Assembly (NCBI RefSeq): GCF_965200585.1
Contig: NZ_OZ241361.1
Direction: 5' to 3' (one strand)
Length of the DNA: 64,000 nucleotides
Source: Bacterioplanoides sp965200585
GTDB taxonomy: Bacteria > Pseudomonadota > Gammaproteobacteria > Pseudomonadales > Oceanobacteraceae
A model generated the notes under the pieces. That model made no database searches, was not told the origin of the DNA, and saw only the letters and a list, made by a program, of their open reading frames with translations. Made by a program: the position numbers and the translations under genes. This document shows positions 18,299 to 28,124 of this stretch, piece by piece. Each line of letters opens with the position of its first letter. The first letter of the stretch is position 1.

Positions 18299-19375
18299 TT
18301 AGCCTGCAACTGCCGGGCTTTTCTTAACTTTTACAATGCGATAACTGATCAGCAGATCGCAGGCCAATAAATAAAACAGCAACATGCCCTGGAATAATCC
18401 GGTCAGAGATTTAGGCAGGCCTAAATCCATCTGCGCCATTTCGCCCCCCATATAGGTCAGGGCTAACAACATGCTGGCAAATAAAATACCCAGTGGGTGC
18501 ATACGCCCTAAAAAGGCAACAATAATGGCGGCATAGCCGTATCCCGGGGAGATATAAGGGGTCAACTGACCAACCGTGCCCGTTACTTCGCTGACACCAG
18601 CCAGGCCCGCCAGCGCACCACAGGCAAGCAGTGCCAGCCAGGTCAGGCGCTTACCGTTAAATCCAGCAAAACGAGCAGCTGACTGATCTTCACCTAATAC
18701 TGAGATCTGGAATCCCATCATGCTGCGAGACATCAAGGTCCAGATGGTTGCCATCGCAAACAGCGCAAAGAAAATACTGATATTTAATCGGTAATCTTCA
18801 AAAATCAGTGGCAGTGTCGCCGCTTCAGAAAAAATAGCCGATTCAGGAAAGTTAAAGCCTGCCGGGTCTTTTAACGGCCCGTGCACGCCATACAATAACC
18901 AGTTTAAGGCAATGTAATTCAGCATGATGGTGGTTAAAATTTCGTTGGCATTAAAGCGGGTTTTTAATAATGCCGCTAATGCCGCCCAGGCCATGCCACA
19001 AAAAGCACCGGCAATTAAAATAGTCGGTAATACCCAGATGCCTTCTGCTTCCATTAATTCCAGTGCGATATAACCGCCGCCTAAGCCACCTAAAATAAAC
19101 TGACCTTCGGCACCAATATTCCAGATTTTTGCTTTAAAGCAGAGCATCAGGCCCATGGCGCATAACAGTAATGGCCCGGCTTTGGTTCCCAGCTCAGTCC
19201 AGCCGTATAAATCACTCAGAGGTGATACAAAAAAGGTGTATAGCGAGGCCAATGGGTCTTTACCCATGGCGGTAAATAAAACAGCGCCACTGAACAGGGT
19301 CAGCAGAATCGCCAACAGTGGCGATAAGTACGACATCGTCTGGCTGTCAGACGGGCGTTTTTCCAGAGTTAGCAT
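18299..19375 (-). CDS. Nucleoside/purine ABC transporter permease (YufP-type)
   Basis: Second membrane subunit, 358 residues. It has many hydrophobic segments and the class motif KIWNIGAEGQFILGGLGG near residue 85, then ISVLGEDQSAARFAGFN near 228. The start overlaps the end of the ATPase gene by 7 bp, indicating translational coupling. Together with the 17355-18281 permease it forms the heterodimeric channel. Confidence 0.92.
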   Translation of the reverse strand: MLTLEKRPSDSQTMSYLSPLLAILLTLFSGAVLFTAMGKDPLASLYTFFVSPLSDLYGWTELGTKAGPLLLCAMGLMLCFKAKIWNIGAEGQFILGGLGGGYIALELMEAEGIWVLPTILIAGAFCGMAWAALAALLKTRFNANEILTTIMLNYIALNWLLYGVHGPLKDPAGFNFPESAIFSEAATLPLIFEDYRLNISIFFALFAMATIWTLMSRSMMGFQISVLGEDQSAARFAGFNGKRLTWLALLACGALAGLAGVSEVTGTVGQLTPYISPGYGYAAIIVAFLGRMHPLGILFASMLLALTYMGGEMAQMDLGLPKSLTGLFQGMLLFYLLACDLLISYRIVKVKKSPAVAG

Positions 19376-20925
19376 AATGATGGATCCGGTTCTGCAGTGG
19401 ATGATGACGAGGAATCGGTTACCTGATGATTAAAATCACCGGCCATCCACAGTCCCAGTTGATTAATAGAGACGTCGTCGGTATTGGCAACCGGCGACAG
19501 ACGGCCATCACAGATGGCACAAATGCGGTCGCTGATGGAATACAGTTCGTCGATATCTTCGGATACCACCAGAATCGCAGCACCTTTATCACGCAATTCA
19601 ATCAGGGCGTGACGAATTAAAATCGCGGCACCAATATCTACGCCCCAGGTTGGGTGAGAGCACACCAACAGTTTGGGGTTTTGCAGCATTTCCCGGCCGA
19701 TAATAAATTTTTGCAGATTACCACCCGACAGCGATTTCGCCTGAGCATGGCTGCCTGCGGTTTTTACATTAAACTGATCGATGATTTTTTCGGCAAAGGC
19801 TTTGACCTTGCTTTTATTAATCCAGCCTTTATTGGTCAGGTCACCCTGGTAGCCGGTTAATAAACCGTTGTCTTCCAGCGACATATCCGGAACTGCACCA
19901 CGGCCCAGACGTTCTTCCGGAACAAATCCTAATCCGGCTAAACGGCGTTTTTCTGGCCCTAAATTGCCTACCGCTTGATTGGCAAAAAATACCTGATTAG
20001 CGTTACAGGTTTCTTCACCACTGATCAGGTTTAATAATTCTTCCTGGCCGTTACCGGCAACTCCGGCAATACCGAGAATTTCGCCGGATTTAACTTCCAG
20101 ATTCAGGTTCTTTAATGAGGTGGCAAACGGATCATCGGATTTAAAATCCAGCTCGCGAATACTCAGGAAAGCATCTGCGCCCTGAGCACGTTCGTAGTTC
20201 TCACTCAGTGGTGTATCGTCACCCACCATTAAACGAGCAATTTCTTCGGTTGATGTGGTGCGTGGATCACAATCACCAGTGACTTTACCGCCGCGCAAAA
20301 TGGTGGCGTTATCACACAGAGCCCGGACTTCATCCAGTTTGTGTGAAATAAATAAAATACTGCAGCCTTCTTCAGCCAGCTGACGTAGGGTGTGAAATAA
20401 CACTTCCACTTCTTGTGGTGTTAATACGGATGTCGGTTCATCCAGAATTAATAATTTCACGTCCTGTAATAAACAACGCACAATTTCAACGCGCTGCTGC
20501 TCACCAATCGACAGCGTATTTACATAACGGTTTGGATCGAGCTTCATGCCGTAGCGCTCGGATACGGTTTCAATACGATGTTTTAATTCATCCATGGATG
20601 TCACATCGTCAGCCGCCATACTCAGAGCAATGTTTTCGGCTACCGTTAAGGTTTCAAATAATGAGAAATGCTGAAATACCATACCAATACCCAGCTCACG
20701 TGCATATGCCGGACCACTGATACGAACATTTTCTCCCTGCCACAGCATCTGACCTTCATCTGGTGCTACCACACCATAAATGATTTTCATCAGAGTGCTT
20801 TTGCCCGCGCCGTTTTCACCTAATAACGCATGTGTCTCACCGGCGTGTACCGTCAGGTTAACCTGATCGTTTGCTACGCAGCCGGGGTAGCGTTTGGTGA
20901 TATTTTTTAATTCGATTCTTTTCAT
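19369..20925 (-). CDS. Nucleoside/purine ABC transporter, duplicated ATPase (YufO-type)
   Basis: Two ABC domains in one 518-residue chain, as in sugar and nucleoside importers. Domain 1 has Walker A GENGAGKST near residue 37, signature LSIGEQQRVE and Walker B LLILDEPTS. Domain 2 keeps LSGGNLQKFIIGRE but its Walker A region reads GVAGNGQEEL, the usual degenerate form in this family. ATG 20925 (MKRIELKN) is preferred over a longer TTG-started frame. A RutR-like palindrome at 20936-20949 lies just upstream of the ATG, so a repressor there could block expression. It is the first gene of the minus-strand transporter operon. Confidence 0.92.
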   Translation of the reverse strand: MKRIELKNITKRYPGCVANDQVNLTVHAGETHALLGENGAGKSTLMKIIYGVVAPDEGQMLWQGENVRISGPAYARELGIGMVFQHFSLFETLTVAENIALSMAADDVTSMDELKHRIETVSERYGMKLDPNRYVNTLSIGEQQRVEIVRCLLQDVKLLILDEPTSVLTPQEVEVLFHTLRQLAEEGCSILFISHKLDEVRALCDNATILRGGKVTGDCDPRTTSTEEIARLMVGDDTPLSENYERAQGADAFLSIRELDFKSDDPFATSLKNLNLEVKSGEILGIAGVAGNGQEELLNLISGEETCNANQVFFANQAVGNLGPEKRRLAGLGFVPEERLGRGAVPDMSLEDNGLLTGYQGDLTNKGWINKSKVKAFAEKIIDQFNVKTAGSHAQAKSLSGGNLQKFIIGREMLQNPKLLVCSHPTWGVDIGAAILIRHALIELRDKGAAILVVSEDIDELYSISDRICAICDGRLSPVANTDDVSINQLGLWMAGDFNHQVTDSSSSSTAEPDPSLC

Positions 20926-20935
20926 AGGTTGTTTC

Positions 20936-20949
20936 TGACCATCTGGTCG
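20936..20949. promoter_or_regulatory. RutR-like operator at the ATPase gene start
   Basis: TGACCATCTGGTCG is a dyad with one mismatch that matches the core of the RutR consensus (TGACCA-N2-TGGTCA). It lies 10 bp upstream of ATG 20925. The nearby TetR gene at 14507-15199 is the likely binder. Confidence 0.6.
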
Positions 20950-21312
20950 AAAAATCAAAGCAAATGGCCTGCCAGATTTTTAAATAAGCCGGAAGAAAGA
21001 ATGCATTCTATTAAAAAATTGGTCGAAAGGTCAGCTTATATACGGGTTTATTCTGTGGTCTACACTGAGTAAATAACAAATATCTTTTAAACCGGTCAGA
21101 AAATATTGCGCATATCTGGTGCGCTCTGAAATAGCCTCTGAATTATTTTGGTGCAAAGCTGACTGAATGGTTAATTTATATGGGTGAGTAATCAGGTAAC
21201 AACGAACGGCGTAAAAAGTTCAAATCGGGGTTAATAACTCGCGGTGTGACTGGCGGGCGTATTCAGTTTTATATCTTCTATATGTGCATTCCCGTGCAAT
21301 ACTCTGATAAAC

Positions 21313-21328
21313 TTGTCTAATTGGTCAG
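21313..21328. promoter_or_regulatory. RutR-like operator upstream of xdhA
   Basis: TTGTCTA-AT-TGGTCAG: the right half is nearly the perfect RutR half site, the left half has two changes. It lies 64 bp before the xdhA start, a promoter-proximal position. Confidence 0.5.
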
Positions 21329-21392
21329 AATATTGCTACAAGCTCTGAATAACCAGGGTCACTGACCTGATAACAAAGAGGCAAGCGCAGAC

Positions 21393-22946
21393 GTGGTTCG
21401 ATTTTTTTTGAATGGGAATCTGACAGTTGTACAAAATGTAGCCAGTGATATGACGGTATTACGCTATTTACGTACTCAGGAGTCCCTGTCAGGTACAAAA
21501 GAAGGGTGTGGTTCGGGCGATTGTGGTGCCTGTTCCATCTTGTTGGGCGAGCAGCAGGATGGACAGTGGCACTACAAAGCCATCAACGGTTGCATTACTT
21601 TTGTTGCTCAGCTGGACGGTAAGAGTGTTGTTACCATCGATGCTCTGGCGACTGGTCGTGGTGATGAAGCTCAACTACATCCAGCGCAGCAAGCAATGGT
21701 CGACTACCACGGCTCTCAGTGTGGCTTCTGTACCCCGGGTATTGTGATGTCTCTGGCGGCGTTGCATGAAGCCATCAATCAACAGGATGGCCAACAACAA
21801 GCAACGCAACATCAGATTATTGAAGCCTTGTCGGGCAACTTATGCCGTTGTACTGGTTACCGCCCGATTATCGAAGCCGCTTCCCATCTGAATGATTACC
21901 CGGATAACCGTCCACAAGCGGTACAGGTATGGCAGCCGGATGCCCCGGTATCCGTTGACCAGGGTGAAGGTGTATCAACCACGGCTGGCTTCTCGGCTAA
22001 TGGCCAACAGGCGTGGGCACCAGAGACCGAAGAACAGCTGCAAACCCTCCTCAAGGATCACCCGGATGCGCGAATGGTTGCGGGTGCGACCGATCTGGCG
22101 TTAGAAGTGACTCAGTTCCTTAAGCCCATCGATAAGCTGATCGCAATTAACAATATTGCCACGCTGAAAGCGGTTCGGGACGAAGAACACGCCCTGCTGA
22201 TTGGTGCTGCTGCGACCTACAGTGAGGTTGAACCGCTGCTGGCTCAATACTTCCCGGAATTTGCTCAGCTGTTATCCCGTTTAGGGTCACGTCAGGTGCG
22301 TAATAACGGCACATTGGGTGGGAATATTGGTAACGCGTCTCCGATTGGTGATACACCACCGGTGTTATTAGCGCTGGGTGCTTGTATTGAACTGGCGTCT
22401 GCGCCGGGTGCGGTTACTGGAGTTGGCTCACGTTGGTTAAGCCTGAAAGACTTCTTTATTGATTACAAAAAGACGGCACTACAAGCTGGCGAATATATTC
22501 GCACCATTAAGATTCCAAAATTAAAAGCTGAAGAACAGCTGAAGGTTTATAAAATTTCCAAGCGTCTGGAAGATGATATCTCTGCAGTTCTGGCGGCGTT
22601 TAAAGTCACGCTATCTGAAAATAAAAAAGTAACTGCAATCAGTACCGGTTTCGGTGGTATGGCAGCGATTCCTAAGGCAGCCACCGAGCTGGAAAAAGCA
22701 TTAACCGGGTTGCCGGTCAACGGCACCCGGTTCCGTCAGGCGGCGGAGCAACTGGCTCAGGACTTTACGCCGATGTCGGATGTTCGTGCCAGTGATGAAT
22801 ACCGCTTATTAGTGGCGAAAAATCTGGTGCAGAAGTGTGCTTTGGAATTGCTCCAGCCTGACAGTATTTCCCGTATCGAAAATATCCACTCCAGCCAGCT
22901 GGCTGCCAGCGACGCTATTAACCTGATGGAGAATCACAATGCGTAA
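21393..22946 (+). CDS. xdhA: Xanthine dehydrogenase small subunit (Fe-S / FAD)
   Basis: Oxidises hypoxanthine to xanthine and xanthine to urate, passing electrons to NAD. The N-terminal plant-type [2Fe-2S] cluster uses Cys39, 44, 47 and 67. The second cluster uses Cys110, 113, 151 and 153 (QCGFCTPG, LCRCTGYRP). An FAD domain follows from about residue 205 (MVAGATDLALEVTQ; GGNIGNASPIGD). The start is GTG 21393; GAGG lies about 11 bp before it. It overlaps xdhB by 8 bp and so is translationally coupled. The 517 residues are slightly long for XdhA. Confidence 0.95.
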   Translation: MVRFFLNGNLTVVQNVASDMTVLRYLRTQESLSGTKEGCGSGDCGACSILLGEQQDGQWHYKAINGCITFVAQLDGKSVVTIDALATGRGDEAQLHPAQQAMVDYHGSQCGFCTPGIVMSLAALHEAINQQDGQQQATQHQIIEALSGNLCRCTGYRPIIEAASHLNDYPDNRPQAVQVWQPDAPVSVDQGEGVSTTAGFSANGQQAWAPETEEQLQTLLKDHPDARMVAGATDLALEVTQFLKPIDKLIAINNIATLKAVRDEEHALLIGAAATYSEVEPLLAQYFPEFAQLLSRLGSRQVRNNGTLGGNIGNASPIGDTPPVLLALGACIELASAPGAVTGVGSRWLSLKDFFIDYKKTALQAGEYIRTIKIPKLKAEEQLKVYKISKRLEDDISAVLAAFKVTLSENKKVTAISTGFGGMAAIPKAATELEKALTGLPVNGTRFRQAAEQLAQDFTPMSDVRASDEYRLLVAKNLVQKCALELLQPDSISRIENIHSSQLAASDAINLMENHNA

Positions 22947-25335
22947 GTTAATTGATGCTCCTGAGCGTGAACGCCCACAAAAAGCTAAGAAGCTGAAAGG
23001 TCATACGGGCCAAAGCATGAAGCACGAAAGTGCTGAGAAACACGTTTCCGGAAAAGCCGTGTATGTCGATGACATGCCGGAGTTTCCAAACCAGTTGCAC
23101 ATCGCAGTGGGGGGCAGTGCTTACCCACATGCGAAAATTAAGTCGATCGATCTCTTCGCAGTTAGAGAAACCCTGGGGGTCGTTGACGTGATTACGGTAG
23201 AAGATGTACCGGGTCACGTTGACATTGGCCCCGTTTTTTCTGGCGACCCGGTGTTGGTAGAAGAAACCTGCGAATACGTTGGCCAACCAATTTTTGCGGT
23301 GGCCGCCACCAGTATTGAGATTGCCCGTGCAGCGGTTAAAAAAGCCAAAATCGAGTACGAGGTATTAGAACCGGTACTGGACGTTGAAAAAGCGCTGGAG
23401 CAGGAATTCTTCGTTCGCCCGACGCATCAGCATAAACGCGGTGACTCTGAAACGGCACTGAATAATGCCGCGCACCGCATCCAGGGTGAAATGCACGTCA
23501 ATGGTCAGGAGCACTTTTACCTTGAAGGCCAGGTGTGTTCGGTCATGCCAACCGAAGACGGTGGTATGCACGTTTATACCTCCAGCCAACACCCGACCGA
23601 AGTTCAGAAGTTAGTGGCCGAAGTGCTGGGTATCAGCATTAATAAAGTACACGCCGAAGTACGCCGTATGGGCGGTGGTTTTGGTGGTAAAGAAACTCAG
23701 GCTGCACCACTGGCTTGTATTGCTGCCATCATGGCGCATAAAACCGGTAAGCCGGTGAAGTACCGCATGACCCGTAACGACGATATGGTGATGACGGGGA
23801 AACGCCATCCGTTCTATAACCAGTACGATATTGGTTTTGACGAGCAGGGCATTATTCAGGGCGCGGATTTAATGGTTACCGGTGATTGTGGTAACTCACC
23901 AGACTTAAGTGACGCGATTGTTGACCGTGCCATGTTCCATTCCGATAACGCCTATTATCTGAATAACGCCACGGTAACTGGCCATCGGGCAAAAACACAT
24001 AAAGTATCGAACACCGCGTATCGTGGTTTTGGTGGCCCGCAGGGTGTGATTCTGGCGGAATTAATGATGGACGATATTGCCCGTCATTTAGGGGAAGATC
24101 CGCTGACCATTCGTAAGCGTAATTTGTACGGTGTGACGCACGATCATATTCGTACGGCGGATGGCGACATCGACCCGCGTGATGAAACCCATTACGGCCA
24201 GAAAGTTGAGCACAATTTATTATCAGAATTAATTTCTGACTTAGAAACCAGCTCCGATTATTGGGCTCGTCGTGAAGCGATTAATGAATTTAATAAAACC
24301 AGCCCGATTCTGAAAAAAGGCCTGGCGTTAACGCCGGTTAAATTTGGTATTTCTTTTACCGTTCAGTTTTTAAATCAGGCGGGTGCGCTGGTTCATATTT
24401 ACACCGATGGCAGTATTCATCTGAACCACGGTGGTACGGAAATGGGTCAGGGGTTATACCTGAAAGTGGCTCAAGTGGTGGCCGAAGAATTCCAGGTTGA
24501 TCTGGATACCATTCAGGTATCCGCCACTCGTACCGATAAAGTGCCGAACACTTCGCCAACCGCGGCTTCTTCCGGTACCGATTTAAATGGCATGGCCGCA
24601 CGTGATGCCTGTTTGCGCATTAAAGAAGGATTATTCACCTTCGCTTATGAGCATTATCAGGCAGATGCTGACAGCGTTAAATTATTCGATAGCCATCTGG
24701 TGTATCAGAAAGACGGCGAAGAGCAACGTGTGCCATTTGCTGATTTTGTCCAGCAGGCATATATGGGGCGTGTGCCGCTGTCATCGACCGGTTTTTATAA
24801 AACGCCAAAAATTCACTACGACCGCGAAACCGGTAAAGGTCGCCCGTTCTATTATTACGCGAATGGTGCGGCGGTGAGTGAAGTCATTGTGGATACCTTA
24901 ACCGGTGAATATCGTTTACAGCGGGTTGATATTCTTCACGATGTTGGTCGTTCATTAAACCCGGATATTGATGTTGGCCAAATCGAGGGTGCCTTTATTC
25001 AGGGCATGGGTTGGTTAACTACTGAAGAGCTGGTTTGGAATAACGATGGCCGCTTAACCAGTAATGGCCCGGCGACCTATAAAATTCCGGCGGTGGGTGA
25101 TACCCCGTTTGAGTTTAATGTGAAGCTGATGGAAGACCGCCCGAATGGCGAAGCGACCGTGTACCGTTCCAAAGCAGTAGGTGAGCCGCCATTTATGCAC
25201 GGTATTTCGGTGTGGAGTGCCATTCGTGATGCAATTGCCAGTGTTGGTGATTACAAGTTGAATCCGCGTTTGGATACCCCGGCGACGCCTGAGCGTGTGT
25301 TATTTGCCGTTCAGGATGTGCAGGCAAAAGGCTGA
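22939..25335 (+). CDS. xdhB: Xanthine dehydrogenase large subunit (molybdopterin)
   Basis: Molybdenum-cofactor subunit of xanthine dehydrogenase, 798 residues. Hallmarks are RMGGGFGGKE near residue 243, the substrate-region AYRGFGGPQG near 358, GGTEMGQGLYLKV near 496 and the catalytic glutamate in KAVGEPPFM near 754. All are intact. It forms the heterotetramer with XdhA, whose gene overlaps it by 8 bp. A 171-bp spacer carrying a repeat element separates it from xdhC. Confidence 0.96.
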   Translation: MRKLIDAPERERPQKAKKLKGHTGQSMKHESAEKHVSGKAVYVDDMPEFPNQLHIAVGGSAYPHAKIKSIDLFAVRETLGVVDVITVEDVPGHVDIGPVFSGDPVLVEETCEYVGQPIFAVAATSIEIARAAVKKAKIEYEVLEPVLDVEKALEQEFFVRPTHQHKRGDSETALNNAAHRIQGEMHVNGQEHFYLEGQVCSVMPTEDGGMHVYTSSQHPTEVQKLVAEVLGISINKVHAEVRRMGGGFGGKETQAAPLACIAAIMAHKTGKPVKYRMTRNDDMVMTGKRHPFYNQYDIGFDEQGIIQGADLMVTGDCGNSPDLSDAIVDRAMFHSDNAYYLNNATVTGHRAKTHKVSNTAYRGFGGPQGVILAELMMDDIARHLGEDPLTIRKRNLYGVTHDHIRTADGDIDPRDETHYGQKVEHNLLSELISDLETSSDYWARREAINEFNKTSPILKKGLALTPVKFGISFTVQFLNQAGALVHIYTDGSIHLNHGGTEMGQGLYLKVAQVVAEEFQVDLDTIQVSATRTDKVPNTSPTAASSGTDLNGMAARDACLRIKEGLFTFAYEHYQADADSVKLFDSHLVYQKDGEEQRVPFADFVQQAYMGRVPLSSTGFYKTPKIHYDRETGKGRPFYYYANGAAVSEVIVDTLTGEYRLQRVDILHDVGRSLNPDIDVGQIEGAFIQGMGWLTTEELVWNNDGRLTSNGPATYKIPAVGDTPFEFNVKLMEDRPNGEATVYRSKAVGEPPFMHGISVWSAIRDAIASVGDYKLNPRLDTPATPERVLFAVQDVQAKG

Positions 25336-25370
25336 TTTTATGAAAACGCACAACTCAGTTGGTCATTTTT

Positions 25371-25441
25371 GTTCGCAGGCACGCGGTAAATACGTCCCTG
25401 TACGCTCGGCTGCGACATCCATGTCGCAGACGGCCTCGAAC
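25371..25441. repeat. Short MITE-like intergenic repeat between xdhB and xdhC
   Basis: A 71-bp element bounded by GTTCGCAGGC and GCCTCGAAC (imperfect terminal repeats). It contains a perfect 20-bp palindrome at 25410-25429 and a core TCCCTGTACGCTCG at 25395-25408. The core and surrounding spaced matches recur in opposite orientation in the element at 28125-28228. Confidence 0.7.
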
Positions 25442-25506
25442 AATAACAACCAACCGTTGTGCTTATTTTCAGACACTGACACCAAACGCTTCGGAGGTAA
25501 TGGCTG

Positions 25507-26418
25507 ATGCGCTCTCAACACTGGTTTGACGCTGTACAAAAATGCCAGCATAAAGGCGAAGCCTATGCACTGGTAACGGTATTGGGTTGCACTGGCTCTA
25601 CACCACGCGATCAAAGCAGCAAAATGGTGATTACCGGCGAAAAAACCTACGACACCATTGGTGGTGGTCACCTTGAATTTGTTGTCACCAATAAAGCGCG
25701 TGAGTTGCTGGTGGCCAATACCGATTCTCAACAAATTGATCACTTCCCATTGGGCGCTTCGTTAGGCCAATGTTGTGGTGGCAGTGCAACTGTACTGATT
25801 GAAACCTTTGCTGCGTGTGATTTTCAGGTTGCCGTATTTGGCGCAGGCCATGTTGCCAAAGCACTGATGAATATTCTGTCAGGCTTACCGTGTAAGGTGA
25901 GTTGGGTGGATAGCCGTGCAGAATTATTTCCGGCTGAAACCGCAGCCAATATCAATGCCATCGTCAGTGATGATCCGACCTATGAAATGGAAAACCTGCC
26001 AGCCGGTGCCAACGTATTAATTCTGACCCATAACCATCAGCTGGATTATGAATTAACTGAAGCCGCGTTAAAGCACCCGGGATTAAATCATATTGGTTTA
26101 ATTGGTTCCGATACCAAAGCGCAGCGTTTTATTCGCCGTTTAGAAGCGCGTGAATTTTCCCAGGATGATATTCAACGGGTTATCTGCCCGGTAGGACTCA
26201 GTGCCGTGCCGGGTAAATTGCCGATGGAAGTAGCCGTGTCTATCGCTGGTGAGTTAATTGCACTGCAGCATCAGGACGAGAATGATCGGCTTGATAAAAA
26301 GCAAATTGATAACAAACAACGCGGCTTGAGCTGGAAAAACATTAAGCAAGAATTAACCAATGATCAGCGTAGCGTGGATACCACGGGTACCGGTGCATCA
26401 TTAAAGCTGTCAGATTAA
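25507..26418 (+). CDS. xdhC: Xanthine dehydrogenase accessory protein XdhC
   Basis: Binds and inserts sulfurated molybdenum cofactor into XdhB. It has 303 residues with the N-terminal XdhC region (GCTGSTPRDQSSKM near 29, LGQCCGGSATVLIE near 86) and a Rossmann-like C-terminal domain (VAVFGAGHVAKAL near 116; HIGLIGSDTKAQRF near 198). The CCGG pair is retained. A CGGAGG ribosome site precedes ATG 25507. The final 30 residues form a polar tail of no known role. Confidence 0.95.
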   Translation: MRSQHWFDAVQKCQHKGEAYALVTVLGCTGSTPRDQSSKMVITGEKTYDTIGGGHLEFVVTNKARELLVANTDSQQIDHFPLGASLGQCCGGSATVLIETFAACDFQVAVFGAGHVAKALMNILSGLPCKVSWVDSRAELFPAETAANINAIVSDDPTYEMENLPAGANVLILTHNHQLDYELTEAALKHPGLNHIGLIGSDTKAQRFIRRLEAREFSQDDIQRVICPVGLSAVPGKLPMEVAVSIAGELIALQHQDENDRLDKKQIDNKQRGLSWKNIKQELTNDQRSVDTTGTGASLKLSD

Positions 26419-26449
26419 TTTTTTATTTAAACGAAACTATTTAAACACT

Positions 26450-27580
26450 ATGAACACTGAAGATTCTGTGAAAAACCCGTTTGAAACCTTATACACCGAT
26501 CTGGCCAGCCGTAAATTAGGCGGTCAGGCGATTGCCTGCAGCAACGACTTTTTTGCTGAAATGGAAAATCTGCTGAAGCTGGAAGAGCCGGTGTTCCAGA
26601 AGGGCGTATTTACCGAGCGTGGGCAGTTGATGGATGGCTGGGAAAGCCGTCGTCGTCGTTTTCTGCCAGACGGTACCACCGACGATGGTCTGGAATACGA
26701 CTGGTGTGTGATCAAGCTGGGTGCGCAGGGCATTATTCGTGGTGTTAACGTCGATACTGCTCACTTCCTGGGGAATGCACCACAAAGCGTGTCGTTAGAG
26801 GCTTGTGTCAGCGAAGGCAACCCGGATGACAACACTGAGTGGACTGAAATTGTGGTTCGCTCCGAAGTTGGCCCGGGTGCGCCGCACTATTTTACCGTCG
26901 AGTCTGAGCAGGTCTGGACTCATGTTCGTCTGAATATGTACCCGGATGGTGGTATCGCCCGTTTAAAAGTGTACGGTGAAGTGATCCCAGATGCGGATTT
27001 ATTCCTGCCGGGTGAACTCATTGACCTGGCTTATATTAAAAACGGCGCTCGCCCGGTTGTATGTTCCGATATGTTCTTCTCCCATATGGAAAACATGATC
27101 ATGCCGGGCCGTGGCGTGAACATGGGCGATGGTTGGGAAACCAAACGCCGTCGTACCATTGGTGATGCTGAAAAAGATCGCTTTAATGACTGGTTGATTC
27201 TGAAATTAGCCGCCAAAGGCAGCATTGAAAAAGTGCTGGTGGATACCGCGCATTTTAAAGGTAACTACCCACATAGCTTTGCCATTGAAGCGGCTGTTCT
27301 AACCGATGAACAGGCTGCGGACGTTGCGGCATTAGAAGCCGATTCCCATCAGGATGCATTAATGGCGGGTCGTGCTCAGCCGTCTGCGATTAACTGGCAG
27401 CCTATTATGGATCGTACGCGTTTGTATGATGACCGTGAGCATACCTTCAAAAAAGAAGTGCAAAATAACGATCAGGCCTTTACCCATGTACGGGTAAAAA
27501 TGTACCCGGATGGTGGCATCAGCCGTGTTCGTCTGTGGGGTTATCCATCTGAATCACTGGCAAAAGTGACGGGTAAATAA
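26450..27580 (+). CDS. alc: Allantoicase
   Basis: Hydrolyses allantoate to ureidoglycolate and urea. The 376-residue chain is an internal duplication: both halves contain a DGWE(S/T)(R/K)RRR element (near residues 62 and 226), a V-DTAHF(L/K)GN element (near 103 and 263) and a VR-NMYPDGGI / VRVKMYPDGGI element (near 163 and 352). These are the two jelly-roll repeats of the allantoicase family. It sits between xdhC and uraD, one base before the latter. Confidence 0.95.
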   Translation: MNTEDSVKNPFETLYTDLASRKLGGQAIACSNDFFAEMENLLKLEEPVFQKGVFTERGQLMDGWESRRRRFLPDGTTDDGLEYDWCVIKLGAQGIIRGVNVDTAHFLGNAPQSVSLEACVSEGNPDDNTEWTEIVVRSEVGPGAPHYFTVESEQVWTHVRLNMYPDGGIARLKVYGEVIPDADLFLPGELIDLAYIKNGARPVVCSDMFFSHMENMIMPGRGVNMGDGWETKRRRTIGDAEKDRFNDWLILKLAAKGSIEKVLVDTAHFKGNYPHSFAIEAAVLTDEQAADVAALEADSHQDALMAGRAQPSAINWQPIMDRTRLYDDREHTFKKEVQNNDQAFTHVRVKMYPDGGISRVRLWGYPSESLAKVTGK

Positions 27581-27581
27581 C

Positions 27582-28106
27582 ATGGCAGACTTAACCTATA
27601 CCGTAGAACAACTTAACCAGTTAAATGAACAGGATGCCGCGTTTGCGTTTGAAAACTGCTGCACCGCAAAAAACTGGATTGAGGGTATGGTCGCAGCGCG
27701 TCCGTATGCGAGTGTTGAGCAATGCCTGAGTGTTGCCGAAACCGTATGGAGCAAGCTGGGCGAGAGTGATTTTCTGCAGGCGTTTGAAGGCCATCCAAAA
27801 ATTGGTGACGTGTCGAGCTTAAAAGCCAAATACGCGCACACCAAAAAACTGGCATCCGGTGAACAAAGCTCTGTTAACGAAGCCAGTGATGACGTGATTG
27901 AACGCTTAGCCCAAGGCAATAACGAGTATTACGATAAAAATGGCTTTATTTTTATCGTCTGCGCGACCGGAAAATCCGCGGCTGAAATGCTGGATTTACT
28001 GGAACAGCGTTTGCCAAATTCGCGCGAGCAAGAGTTGCTGAATGCGGCAGCTGAGCAAGCAAAAATCACCGCTATCCGAATTAATAAGCTATTACCGGAT
28101 GCTTAA
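27582..28106 (+). CDS. uraD: OHCU decarboxylase
   Basis: 2-oxo-4-hydroxy-4-carboxy-5-ureidoimidazoline decarboxylase, giving S-allantoin. The catalytic His lies in the family motif FEGHPKIGDVSSL near residue 66. The FIFIVCATGKSAAEML block near 123 and the ELLNAAAEQAKITAIRINKL tail complete the fold. The 174 residues are usual. It begins one base after the alc stop. A repeat element separates it from uraH, whose product acts one step earlier. Confidence 0.95.
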   Translation: MADLTYTVEQLNQLNEQDAAFAFENCCTAKNWIEGMVAARPYASVEQCLSVAETVWSKLGESDFLQAFEGHPKIGDVSSLKAKYAHTKKLASGEQSSVNEASDDVIERLAQGNNEYYDKNGFIFIVCATGKSAAEMLDLLEQRLPNSREQELLNAAAEQAKITAIRINKLLPDA

Positions 28107-28124
28107 TTAAGAAGAAATTAAATG

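Larger units (their letters stand above)
20926..21392. promoter_or_regulatory. Divergent control region between the transporter operon and xdhA
   Basis: A 467-bp non-coding stretch between divergent start codons. It is AT-rich and contains two dyads close to the RutR consensus (20936-20949 and 21313-21328), plus isolated half sites (TTGGTCG at 21019, GGTCA near 21093). No reading frame of note is present. It presumably carries both operon promoters. Confidence 0.7.

Noticed and set aside
25340..25507. Small plus-strand frame between xdhB and xdhC
   Set aside because: It is formed mainly by the repeat element at 25371-25441 and lacks a ribosome site.
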